This document shows, piece after piece, positions 1-7,515 of a stretch of 24,794 nucleotides of DNA (positions are counted from its first letter, which is position 1; each line of letters begins with the position of its first letter). The stretch covers positions 1 to 24,794 of the forward strand of contig DCIM01000017.1 in the NCBI GenBank assembly GCA_002316005.1, written 5' to 3'. Below the pieces are notes generated by a model. It did not search any database and had not been told where the DNA came from. It saw nothing but the letters and a program-made list of their open reading frames with translations. A program made the position numbers and the translations under genes. This stretch comes from Prevotellaceae bacterium UBA1726 (lineage in GTDB: Bacteria; Bacteroidota; Bacteroidia; Bacteroidales; Bacteroidaceae).

Positions 1-632
1 CACGACCTATAGGAAAGGCCGAAATCATTTCACCTGCTGATGGTATTCAGCAACAATGGTTGAATATTGACAGCAAGGGAAATCTGGTTATTCCTACCAA
101 CCTATCGCTGAAAAGTGCATGTATCCACAGTGTTGTAGACTTGATGGGCGAAAGCAAGTACAAGGAGGCTTTCAATGGAGGATGGTTCACTCATACAATG
201 CTTGACATGCAAGACTATCATCGTTTTCACGCTCCTGTGAATGGTATTCTCAAAGAGATAAAAAAGGTGGACGGCATTTCGGGTGGTGGTGGAATTGTTA
301 TCTGGAACAAGGAACTTGGTCGCTACACTTACGCCAACCTCAACGAATTGGGATTCCAGATGCTTGAGACAAGAGGCGTTGCGGTCATTGAGACTGAAAA
401 TATAGGACTTGTAGGAGTGATTCCTGTTGGAATGGCACAGGTTTGTTCAATCAACTGGAACGACATAAAAGTGGGCGAAAGCATAAAAAAGGGCGATGAA
501 ATGGGCTATTTTCTATTTGGAGGCTCTGATGTAGTGTTGCTTTTTCAGCAAGGAGCAAAGATTGAAATCATTGAGAAAAGTATCAACAAACACTTGCTGG
601 TTGGTACTGAAATAGCAAATCAACTGGTATGA
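1..632 (+). CDS. Phosphatidylserine decarboxylase-like pyruvoyl enzyme, 5'-truncated by the window edge
   Basis: The reading frame (codons starting at base 3) is open to the left edge and encodes PIGKAEIISPADG before the first visible start-like codon, TTG at 60, so the gene begins outside the window. Three hallmarks of the PSD family are visible: SPADG (catalytic Asp region), DYHRFHAPVNG (catalytic His region; PSDs usually read DYHRFHSPVDG) and FLFGGSDVVLLF near the C-terminus. In the last, the GGS serine (codon 525-527) is the expected self-cleavage site that becomes the pyruvoyl group. True PSDs decarboxylate phosphatidylserine at the inner membrane, but relatives act on amino acids (fungal tryptophan decarboxylase PsiD). 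The stop overlaps the next gene by 4 bp (ATGA), which implies translational coupling to an adenylation-carrier protein. That context favours a specialised decarboxylase over housekeeping lipid synthesis, though the substrate is not readable from sequence. Confidence 0.85.
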   Translation, partial: RPIGKAEIISPADGIQQQWLNIDSKGNLVIPTNLSLKSACIHSVVDLMGESKYKEAFNGGWFTHTMLDMQDYHRFHAPVNGILKEIKKVDGISGGGGIVIWNKELGRYTYANLNELGFQMLETRGVAVIETENIGLVGVIPVGMAQVCSINWNDIKVGESIKKGDEMGYFLFGGSDVVLLFQQGAKIEIIEKSINKHLLVGTEIANQLV

Positions 633-2254
633 GATTCATAGATAAATTCGAAGATAATGTGCGACTTTATCCAGATTCTACGATACTGGGTGATGCGAAC
701 AAAACATTAACTTTCCGCGAGATTGATAATCTCTCGGGCAGAGTATATGCCTTCATTAAAGCCAACAACATTGGCAAGGAAATGGCAGTGCTGATTGACC
801 TGAAACGAGGGGTGAATGTATTTATTGCCCTTCTTGGAATATGGAAGTCGGGTGCTACAGGTGTTGTTGTCGAGGATTTCTATCCAGAGGACAGAAAAAG
901 GTTTATCTACGAGGATGCTCGTTGCGTTTTCTCCATTAATGAATTAAACTGGACGGAAATTATCTCCACAGAAACACTCTCTGGACATGAAGAAACAGAT
1001 GTTCATGATGCCTCTGAGATAATCTACACAAGTGGTTCGGAGGGTTTGCCTAAGGGTGTTGTTACAGAATACGGCAAACTGGATTTGAACATTCAGGTGC
1101 AAGGTTGGTTCTGGCTTGACGAACTGCTTTCTTCGGACATAATGTTGCTCTCAAGCCCTATGAGTGCGGTACTTTCTCACATGTACCTCTATTTCGCCTT
1201 GGCTCATCGTCTGATGGTGGATATTGCTCCTATAGAGGTGGTGAAAAACTTCCATCTGTTCTTCAAATACATAAAAGAACATAATGCCACAGTTGTTGGA
1301 ATGCCTCCTGCATACATGCAACTTCCTATCCCTCCTGACACCCCAATGAGAATAGCATTGTTGGGCGGTGAAGGCGTGAAGAATGTGTATTCCGACAAAT
1401 GTATCACATATAATCTGTATGGCTCGACAGAAAGTTCCGTAGAGGTATGCCATTTCAAGATTGATCGAAACTACGACATAACCCCTATTGGCTACAACAG
1501 TCCCTATTTGGATATCAGAATCGTGGACGAAAACGGCCTTGAAGTGGAAGATGGTGAAACCGGCGAATTATGTCATGCAGTTCCTTTCACCCGAGGATAT
1601 ATCAATCAGCAAAAACAAACTGAAGAGGTTTTTGTTGATGGTTATTTCCTCACAGGCGATATTGCACGAAAACAAGAGGACGGCAATTTCATCATTCTCG
1701 GCAGAAAAACCGATATGATAAAAATCAACGGCAACAGAATTGAACCAGCTGAGATTGAGGGGGCTGTGAAAAAAGTGCTTGGAATAAATTGGGCTTTTGC
1801 AAAGGGATTTCAGGAAGAAGAGCGCTCGTTCATCTGTGTCTACTACAATGAAACGAAAGATATAGATTATGCAACTACAAGGGAGGAACTGATGAAAATC
1901 CTTCCAAACTATATGATTCCTACATATTTTATATATGTAGACAGAATCCCTACTCTCTCTAATGGCAAAATCGACAGAGGTGCTTTCAAGGCCCCAAAGA
2001 TATCTGAATATAGGGCGGAATATGTTGCACCAACAAATGCTTTGGAGGAACTCTTGTGCAACAAGATGGCACAGATTCTGAAAATCGACCGAATAGGCAT
2101 AAATGACGATTTCTTCCTCTTGGGTGGTGATTCAATGAACACAATAAAACTGGCTACAGAATGTAATGTGACAGGGCTCAACACTACTGACATCTACGCT
2201 TCACGCACACCAAAAGAAATTGCCAATTCCTGGATGCTTAAGCAACTGTATTAG
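629..2254 (+). CDS. Adenylation-peptidyl carrier protein (A-PCP) didomain, NRPS-like
   Basis: This 541-residue protein would activate a carboxylic acid as an acyl-AMP and load it onto its own phosphopantetheine arm. Adenylation motifs occur in order: A3 YTSGSEGLPKGV near residue 132, A5 NLYGSTES near 262, A7 YFLTGDIA near 338, A8 GRKTDMIKINGNRIEPAEIE at about 358-377, and A10 NGKIDR near 445, which carries the catalytic Lys. A carrier domain follows with DDFFLLGGDS; Ser502 is the attachment site. There is no condensation, reductase or thioesterase domain, so a partner must release or transfer the product. By eye, the A4 position that holds Asp in alpha-amino-acid-activating domains (FDASVWEMF in GrsA) aligns with MSAVLSHMY, so the Asp is missing. 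A non-alpha-amino substrate is possible. The ATG overlaps the stop of the decarboxylase-like gene. DltA-type ligases are an alternative, but those keep the carrier on a separate protein. Confidence 0.88.
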   Translation: MRFIDKFEDNVRLYPDSTILGDANKTLTFREIDNLSGRVYAFIKANNIGKEMAVLIDLKRGVNVFIALLGIWKSGATGVVVEDFYPEDRKRFIYEDARCVFSINELNWTEIISTETLSGHEETDVHDASEIIYTSGSEGLPKGVVTEYGKLDLNIQVQGWFWLDELLSSDIMLLSSPMSAVLSHMYLYFALAHRLMVDIAPIEVVKNFHLFFKYIKEHNATVVGMPPAYMQLPIPPDTPMRIALLGGEGVKNVYSDKCITYNLYGSTESSVEVCHFKIDRNYDITPIGYNSPYLDIRIVDENGLEVEDGETGELCHAVPFTRGYINQQKQTEEVFVDGYFLTGDIARKQEDGNFIILGRKTDMIKINGNRIEPAEIEGAVKKVLGINWAFAKGFQEEERSFICVYYNETKDIDYATTREELMKILPNYMIPTYFIYVDRIPTLSNGKIDRGAFKAPKISEYRAEYVAPTNALEELLCNKMAQILKIDRIGINDDFFLLGGDSMNTIKLATECNVTGLNTTDIYASRTPKEIANSWMLKQLY

Positions 2255-2281
2255 GCATTGCAATAATACCATTTTCAGAAA

Positions 2282-2364
2282 CCACTGAAATGAGGAGGTC
2301 ATTCCATTGAAATGAAGTGCTCATTCCACTGAAATGAGGTTGTCATTCCACTGAAATGACAACG
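2282..2364. repeat. 22-bp tandem repeat, three full units plus a partial fourth
   Basis: Units start at 2282, 2304, 2326 and 2348 with consensus CCACTGAAATGA followed by a variable 6-base block and TCATT. The junction TCATTCCACTGAAATGA is a near-palindrome (TCATT/AATGA arms), so each period can fold into a small hairpin. The array lies between two converging genes. No coding potential is seen. A possible bulged hairpin (CATTTTCAG...CTGAAATG) overlaps its left end. Confidence 0.85.
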
Positions 2365-2420
2365 TGAAAACGGCACTTTCACAACTACCTGTAAATAAAG
2401 GCGTTACGCAAGCATTTAAT

Positions 2421-2462
2421 GCATATAAAAATAAACGGGCAGAGGATTCTTTCCTCTACCCG
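2421..2462 (-). terminator. Rho-independent terminator of the DUF4105-GH38-GH92-GH2 operon
   Basis: An 11-bp stem with one mismatch has arms 2436-2446 and 2452-2462 and a 5-base loop. Read on the minus strand, the stem CGGGTAGAGGA is followed by a T-rich tract (TTTATTTTTATAT). It sits 28 bp beyond the GH2 stop codon. The + side is also AT-rich, so it may work weakly in both directions. Confidence 0.8.
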
Positions 2463-2490
2463 CCATTTATATTTTCCGTTCAGTGAAACC

Positions 2491-5160
2491 TTACTTCACC
2501 ACTGCTGCTTCACGCTCAGTTTTGCCATATTGCTTCAATAGAACCTTGAAACCGCCCTTCAACTGGTCAACTGGGGCGTCAATAGTGATTACACGACTTT
2601 CACCAGGAAGAAGTGTCACATAACCATCGCTCATGATAGCAGGAAGGATACGAGCACCAGTCTTCTTGTTCACAAGACGGATACGCTCAGCAAAAGCAAC
2701 TGTCTTTGATTCGTTCTTCAAAGTAAGGCGATACTGACCTTCCTCAATAGTCTCAACCTCAGCTGTTACCTTTGCCTCAGGGAGACTGTTGAGTTCGCGA
2801 TAGTCATAATCGGTCTTGCAGTTTGTCCAATAGAAATTGGTTGAAACAAGTTCATTGCTCTGGTTGAAGAGTTCAAGACGAACGAAAACAAGACTCTGGT
2901 CCTTTGGCAACTGCAATGAGAGGGCATTTGCTCTGTTGCTTGCCTCAACATTGATGCGGTCGCTCATCTGCGAATGAATCTCACGACCATTGATATCATA
3001 GATGTGAGTCTTTACCACGGCATTCTTCATTGGCTGAGCAGTAGTGTTGATAATCTTCACACTATTGTTGTAGCAGTTCCACTGTACATGTTGCTGTTCA
3101 CAAGCCTGTTTTGCTCCCCAATAGCAACCAGTTGGGTCGAGATAATAGTCATAAGTCTGCCATACGAACGAAGGATAGGCAGGATGGCTCATCCAGATGA
3201 TGAGAGCAGTTGCGTCTTGCCACATCTTGTCGTTCCAAGCCTCGTACATTCCCTTCATATCCTCAAGGTTGATGAGTTGGGCTTTCTCACAGAACTCCTC
3301 AAGGTTTGAACACTCGCCATAACGGTCGTTTACGGAATGAACATAATCGATAGGACCGCCATTCCAAGCCTCTTTTCCAAAGAAATGCTTATTGTAAACA
3401 GTATTGTCAGAATCCTTCAAAGCCTCGTCTGTTGGCAATGGCCACTGCTCATTCTCAGGGATGAAGAGTTTTGTACTCTCATAGGTTGGGAATGTAGCCA
3501 TACCAATCTCAGAGCGGAAACCATATCCGTAGTCCTCACCATAAGGATAGGCAGGAGTGTTGAACGCAAGGTTACTCCAAGAACCCTCAAAATGATGCTT
3601 TGGAGTCATATCCTTCCACCAACCAGAACCCGATTTTCCGTCCTGATTTGAGCAAGATGTATAAAGACGATCGTTGGCATCTTCCTCCATTACAATCATC
3701 TCACATGCCTTGTCAAGATCGGCAACTGGGCGGCATTCGTTTGCTCCACACCAGACAGCAATTGAGGCATGATTGCGCAAACGACGAACCTTGTCGCGAG
3801 CATTATCCTTGAATACATCATGCTCCACAACATCATTGTAAGCCACATAAAGCCAGAAATCTGTCCAAACGAGAATACCATAGCGGTCGCAATAATCATA
3901 GAACTCATCATCTGTCACACAACCAGTCCAAAGGCGGATTGTGTTGTAGTTCATTTCCTTATGCAGACGGATTGCTGTCTCATAATCCTTGTCATGATAG
4001 CGGAGAAGATACTCTGACATACCCCAGTTTCCACCCTTCATGAAAATCTTCTGACCATTGCAGAGGACTGTCAATACAGGCATATCAACCTTGTTCTTGT
4101 CCCAGTAGTACTCATACTTGCGAATACCAAAATCGATAGTCTTTGTATCTGTCACCTTACCATCTACTACAGTCTCAAGATTTGCCTGATAGAGGAAAGG
4201 TTCGCCATAGCCATTTGGCCACCAGAGTCGTGGATTCTTCACTACAAGGTCTTGAATATCACGACGGTCGATCTTTATGTTTGCCACCTTTTCAGCCTCA
4301 ACAACAACCGATTTCTCGAACTTGATGTTTCCTGGCATGATTGTTCCGCGAAGAGTAACCTTCTGACGGTCACCACTTACATTCTTTATGCCCGACTGAA
4401 TCGAGAGCTGTGCCTCGTCCATTGAAGGCAAGTAAGAGCGAACCCAAGGATCTTCCATCACAACATCGCCAGTGATGTCGAGAGTCACGCGACCAGGAAT
4501 ACCATTCAAACGGCCAGGAATATAAGGCATCCAGTCCCATCCTGCTGCAGAAAGGTAAGAAGGCGAACAAGCCACTCCATAAGGTCCCTTGTCTGTACGA
4601 GTCTTCTTCTGATCGCAGTCAGTGATAAGAACTGCAATGGCATTCTTTCCCACCTTATTAATATATGGGGTGACATCAAGGCGTGTACGCATCATGTGAC
4701 CTTTTACGTCACGAGTGCTCTCCTCTGTGCCACTTACCTTATGACCATTGAAATAGAAATCGGCATATCGGTTGGTGTTGTCAAAGCAAAGCCACACATG
4801 CTGACCTTCCTCTATCTGCTGAGGCATAGAAAACTCTGCACGATACCAGAATGGACGATTGTATTTTGTCTCGTCAACACGATAGATATTGTCTGAATAC
4901 TCAGGACACTCTTCCTTGCCTGCCTCTACATAGGCAGTAAAGACAACACCAGGAACAACAGCCTTCACAGCACCCATTTCTGTACCTTTGAGTTTATAAC
5001 CTGGCTGTGAAATAGCCTTTCCACCATCAGTAATCTCGGCCTGAGGAGCAAGAGTCCAATCAACACCCTTCTCATTGCTTGAAAGGGAATAAGATGAACG
5101 CTGGGCCATCATTGTGCCACAAGCAATTGCTGCAAGGGCAAATACAAATAGTCTTTTCAT
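2491..5160 (-). CDS. Glycoside hydrolase family 2, beta-mannosidase-like, secreted
   Basis: The 889-residue protein begins with a signal peptide (MKRLFVFALAAIACGTMMAQ) and has the GH2 layout: sugar-binding jelly roll (about 50-230), immunoglobulin-like domain, TIM barrel (about 360-700) and C-terminal beta domains. The acid/base Glu475 lies in VWCGANEC and the nucleophile Glu551 in FRSEIG. The barrel start FMKGGNWGMSEYLLRY, with NTIRLWTG and YGILVWTDFW, recalls GH2 beta-mannosidases, and from memory especially plant mannosylglycoprotein endo-beta-mannosidases that cut Man-beta-1,4-GlcNAc. Exo-beta-glucosaminidase is the main alternative. It is the last gene of a tightly packed operon, 25 bp after GH92, and is followed by a terminator. 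Periplasmic action on the beta-mannosyl core of a trimmed glycan fits the neighbours but is inferred. Confidence 0.9.
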   Translation of the reverse strand: MKRLFVFALAAIACGTMMAQRSSYSLSSNEKGVDWTLAPQAEITDGGKAISQPGYKLKGTEMGAVKAVVPGVVFTAYVEAGKEECPEYSDNIYRVDETKYNRPFWYRAEFSMPQQIEEGQHVWLCFDNTNRYADFYFNGHKVSGTEESTRDVKGHMMRTRLDVTPYINKVGKNAIAVLITDCDQKKTRTDKGPYGVACSPSYLSAAGWDWMPYIPGRLNGIPGRVTLDITGDVVMEDPWVRSYLPSMDEAQLSIQSGIKNVSGDRQKVTLRGTIMPGNIKFEKSVVVEAEKVANIKIDRRDIQDLVVKNPRLWWPNGYGEPFLYQANLETVVDGKVTDTKTIDFGIRKYEYYWDKNKVDMPVLTVLCNGQKIFMKGGNWGMSEYLLRYHDKDYETAIRLHKEMNYNTIRLWTGCVTDDEFYDYCDRYGILVWTDFWLYVAYNDVVEHDVFKDNARDKVRRLRNHASIAVWCGANECRPVADLDKACEMIVMEEDANDRLYTSCSNQDGKSGSGWWKDMTPKHHFEGSWSNLAFNTPAYPYGEDYGYGFRSEIGMATFPTYESTKLFIPENEQWPLPTDEALKDSDNTVYNKHFFGKEAWNGGPIDYVHSVNDRYGECSNLEEFCEKAQLINLEDMKGMYEAWNDKMWQDATALIIWMSHPAYPSFVWQTYDYYLDPTGCYWGAKQACEQQHVQWNCYNNSVKIINTTAQPMKNAVVKTHIYDINGREIHSQMSDRINVEASNRANALSLQLPKDQSLVFVRLELFNQSNELVSTNFYWTNCKTDYDYRELNSLPEAKVTAEVETIEEGQYRLTLKNESKTVAFAERIRLVNKKTGARILPAIMSDGYVTLLPGESRVITIDAPVDQLKGGFKVLLKQYGKTEREAAVVK

Positions 5161-5185
5161 TATTGTCAGTTCTTATGTTTTGTTA

Positions 5186-7507
5186 TTATTTTCCCCACTT
5201 CATATTTGGCTTTGCACCCATTGTGAGTTCAAGCACACCACCTGCCGTGATGTCCTTATAGTCGATATAGCACTTGTTGTAAGGCTTTCCATTAAGGCGG
5301 GCACTCTGAATATATACATTCTCAGCAGAATTGTTCTTAGCCTCGATTGTGAATGTGGTACCCTTTGCGTGGTTCTTGTCAAGGCGTATTGTAACCTTGT
5401 CGAATACTGGCGAAGTGATTTCATAACGAGTTTCGCCAGGGCAATAAGGATGGAGTCCTGATGAAGCAAGGATATACCAAGCCGACATCTGACCTACATC
5501 TTCATTTCCCTTCAAGCCAGTTTCCATCTTCTCATCATATGCGTGCTTGCAGATGAAACGACTCCAATATTGTGTCTTCCAAGGTGCCCCAAGGCGATTG
5601 TAGAGGAATGGCACTCCATGAACTGGTTCGTTTGCATGATTATAATTGATGTTCCAAAGCATATCCTGTGGAGTGTTTTCAAACATCCAGTCAAGGTCGG
5701 CAATAACCTTCTTTGTACCACCCATGAGTTTCACCATACCAGGGACATCCTGTGGAACAAACCATCCCTGCTGAAGAGGATTACACTCAATACAACCATA
5801 CCATTCCTTCAGACGGCCTTCCTCGGGCCAAGGCTGCCAATCGCCATTCTCTTCGCGAGGACGGAACCAACCTTTGTTCTTATCCCAAAGATTCTGGTAA
5901 GCCTTGCTCTTCTGAAGATATGTTTTGTAGTCCTTTGTATTTCCCATCAGGCGGGCCATCTCTGCAATACACCAATCAGTATAGGCGTATTCAAGAGTAT
6001 AAGAGATTGAAAGACCGCCAGAAGTATAACCAAGTTCATCATTACCAAACTTAGCCGAAGAGTTCTTCATATACTCAAAGGCTTTCTTTGTATCGAAATT
6101 GCGTATTCCCTTTGCATAGGCATCAGCAATGATTGACAAGGCTGGATTACCAAGCATGCAACCAGAATAAGCATTCATGAGTTCCCAACGCTCATAATAC
6201 TCACGACCACTCTGCGAAGCCATTGTTGTCAGCGAGTTTACCATATCCGCAACAAGAGTTGGATTGATGATGGTCTGAAGTGGGAACTGACTGCGGAACA
6301 CATCCCAACCTGAGAAAATAGTACGCTTTGTGAAAGAGCCATCACTCTGGTATGTCTTCTGGTCACCGCCAACATAACGACCATCAACATCCTGATGGGT
6401 ACGAGGGTCAATCATACTATGGTACATACAAGTGTAGAACACAACTTTTTCCTCGTTAGTTCCACCTTCAACCTTGATGCGTGAGAGTTCGTGATTCCAC
6501 TGATCGTAGGCCTGATTCTTTATCTGCTCAAAGTTTTTATCGGCAACTTCGGCCTTGTAGTTCTTCTTCGCACCTTCAACATCAACATACGAAATACCAA
6601 CTTTCATCTCCACCTGCTCTCCACGACGAGTAGCAAAATCAGTGTGGAAACCTATGCTCTTGCCTTCGCAAACCTTCACACCACTGATACGCCTTGCTTC
6701 TGCAATACGCTTCTGGTATTCATCGCTTATGACATCATCAAGGTGGCGTGACTGACCTTCCGGAATATCTGCACTCCAGAAACCATAGTCCTTGAGAGGC
6801 TTTGAGAAAGTTGCGTAGAAGAATACTGTGTAGCGACTATGGCCTTGACCATCGCCCCAACCACCACCATCTGGAGTACAACGCATATAGCCTTGAATGG
6901 TATAGTCATCAACAACTTCCACTTTCTCATATTCTGCAGTTCCACCTACTCGGCGAGCAAGGTCAATCTGTATGCGACTCTGTGCGTTCTCAGGGAATGT
7001 GAAACGAAGAGCACCGCAATGAGTTGTGGCAGAAGTCTCTACATCAATGCCATAAGTGCTCAGGCGACAAGCATAATAGCCAGCCTTTGCCGTTTCCGTA
7101 CATTTCTCGTATGTTGAGCGGTAGCCTTTCTGCGAACCATCCTCACGACCAGCTGCAGTCTGCAGAGGACCAGTGGTAGGCATCACAAGGAAGTTTCCAA
7201 GGTCGCCATTCCAACCTATTCCACTCATATTATTCATTGCAAAACCTTCAATTGTCTTATGCTGATAAGAATAGCCAGGACCATTGTCACCACCAGTAAT
7301 AGTCTGGGGGCTAACCTGAACCATACCGAAAGGTGTTGTAGCTCCAGGGAAAGTCTTTCCCAAACCATGATATGCACCTGCCAACTCTACATCCGTTGAT
7401 GCACCGATGAATGGATTGACATAATCTGCAGGATTCTTCTGCTGTGCCATTGAAACAGAGGCAACAGACAAAAGGATAACTGTTGAAATGATTGTCTTGA
7501 TTTTCAT
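5186..7507 (-). CDS. GH92 calcium-dependent alpha-mannosidase, secreted
   Basis: This 773-residue protein has a signal peptide (MKIKTIISTVILLSVASVSMAQ). It opens with YVNPFIG and FPGATTPFGMVQVSP, the signature N-terminus of GH92. The catalytic region near residues 667-677 reads GNEDVGQMSAW, carrying the conserved acidic residues of the inverting mechanism. A Glu near residue 572 in IECNPLQQGWFVPQD occupies the position of the general acid, where most GH92 enzymes read EGNAWQY. NEPVHGVPFLYNRLGAPWKTQ-type sequence near 635 matches the conserved NEPxH...PWKTQ block. GH92 enzymes remove alpha-linked mannose from N-glycans or fungal mannan with calcium. The variant acid motif suggests a subgroup other than the classical alpha-1,2-mannosidases. 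It sits 8 bp after GH38 and 25 bp before GH2 in one operon. Confidence 0.93.
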   Translation of the reverse strand: MKIKTIISTVILLSVASVSMAQQKNPADYVNPFIGASTDVELAGAYHGLGKTFPGATTPFGMVQVSPQTITGGDNGPGYSYQHKTIEGFAMNNMSGIGWNGDLGNFLVMPTTGPLQTAAGREDGSQKGYRSTYEKCTETAKAGYYACRLSTYGIDVETSATTHCGALRFTFPENAQSRIQIDLARRVGGTAEYEKVEVVDDYTIQGYMRCTPDGGGWGDGQGHSRYTVFFYATFSKPLKDYGFWSADIPEGQSRHLDDVISDEYQKRIAEARRISGVKVCEGKSIGFHTDFATRRGEQVEMKVGISYVDVEGAKKNYKAEVADKNFEQIKNQAYDQWNHELSRIKVEGGTNEEKVVFYTCMYHSMIDPRTHQDVDGRYVGGDQKTYQSDGSFTKRTIFSGWDVFRSQFPLQTIINPTLVADMVNSLTTMASQSGREYYERWELMNAYSGCMLGNPALSIIADAYAKGIRNFDTKKAFEYMKNSSAKFGNDELGYTSGGLSISYTLEYAYTDWCIAEMARLMGNTKDYKTYLQKSKAYQNLWDKNKGWFRPREENGDWQPWPEEGRLKEWYGCIECNPLQQGWFVPQDVPGMVKLMGGTKKVIADLDWMFENTPQDMLWNINYNHANEPVHGVPFLYNRLGAPWKTQYWSRFICKHAYDEKMETGLKGNEDVGQMSAWYILASSGLHPYCPGETRYEITSPVFDKVTIRLDKNHAKGTTFTIEAKNNSAENVYIQSARLNGKPYNKCYIDYKDITAGGVLELTMGAKPNMKWGK

Positions 7508-7515
7508 ATGTTCTA

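Noticed and set aside
60..632. TTG at 60 as the start of the decarboxylase-like gene
   Set aside because: The same frame is open to the left edge and encodes SPADG, a core PSD motif, before base 60.
2282..2364. CRISPR array
   Set aside because: The period is only 22 bp, the variable block 6 bp and no cas gene is near; it is a plain tandem repeat.
5543..6010. Plus-strand reading frames of 100-215 codons opposite GH92 and GH38
   Set aside because: They lie fully inside strongly supported minus-strand enzymes and show no domain or signal.
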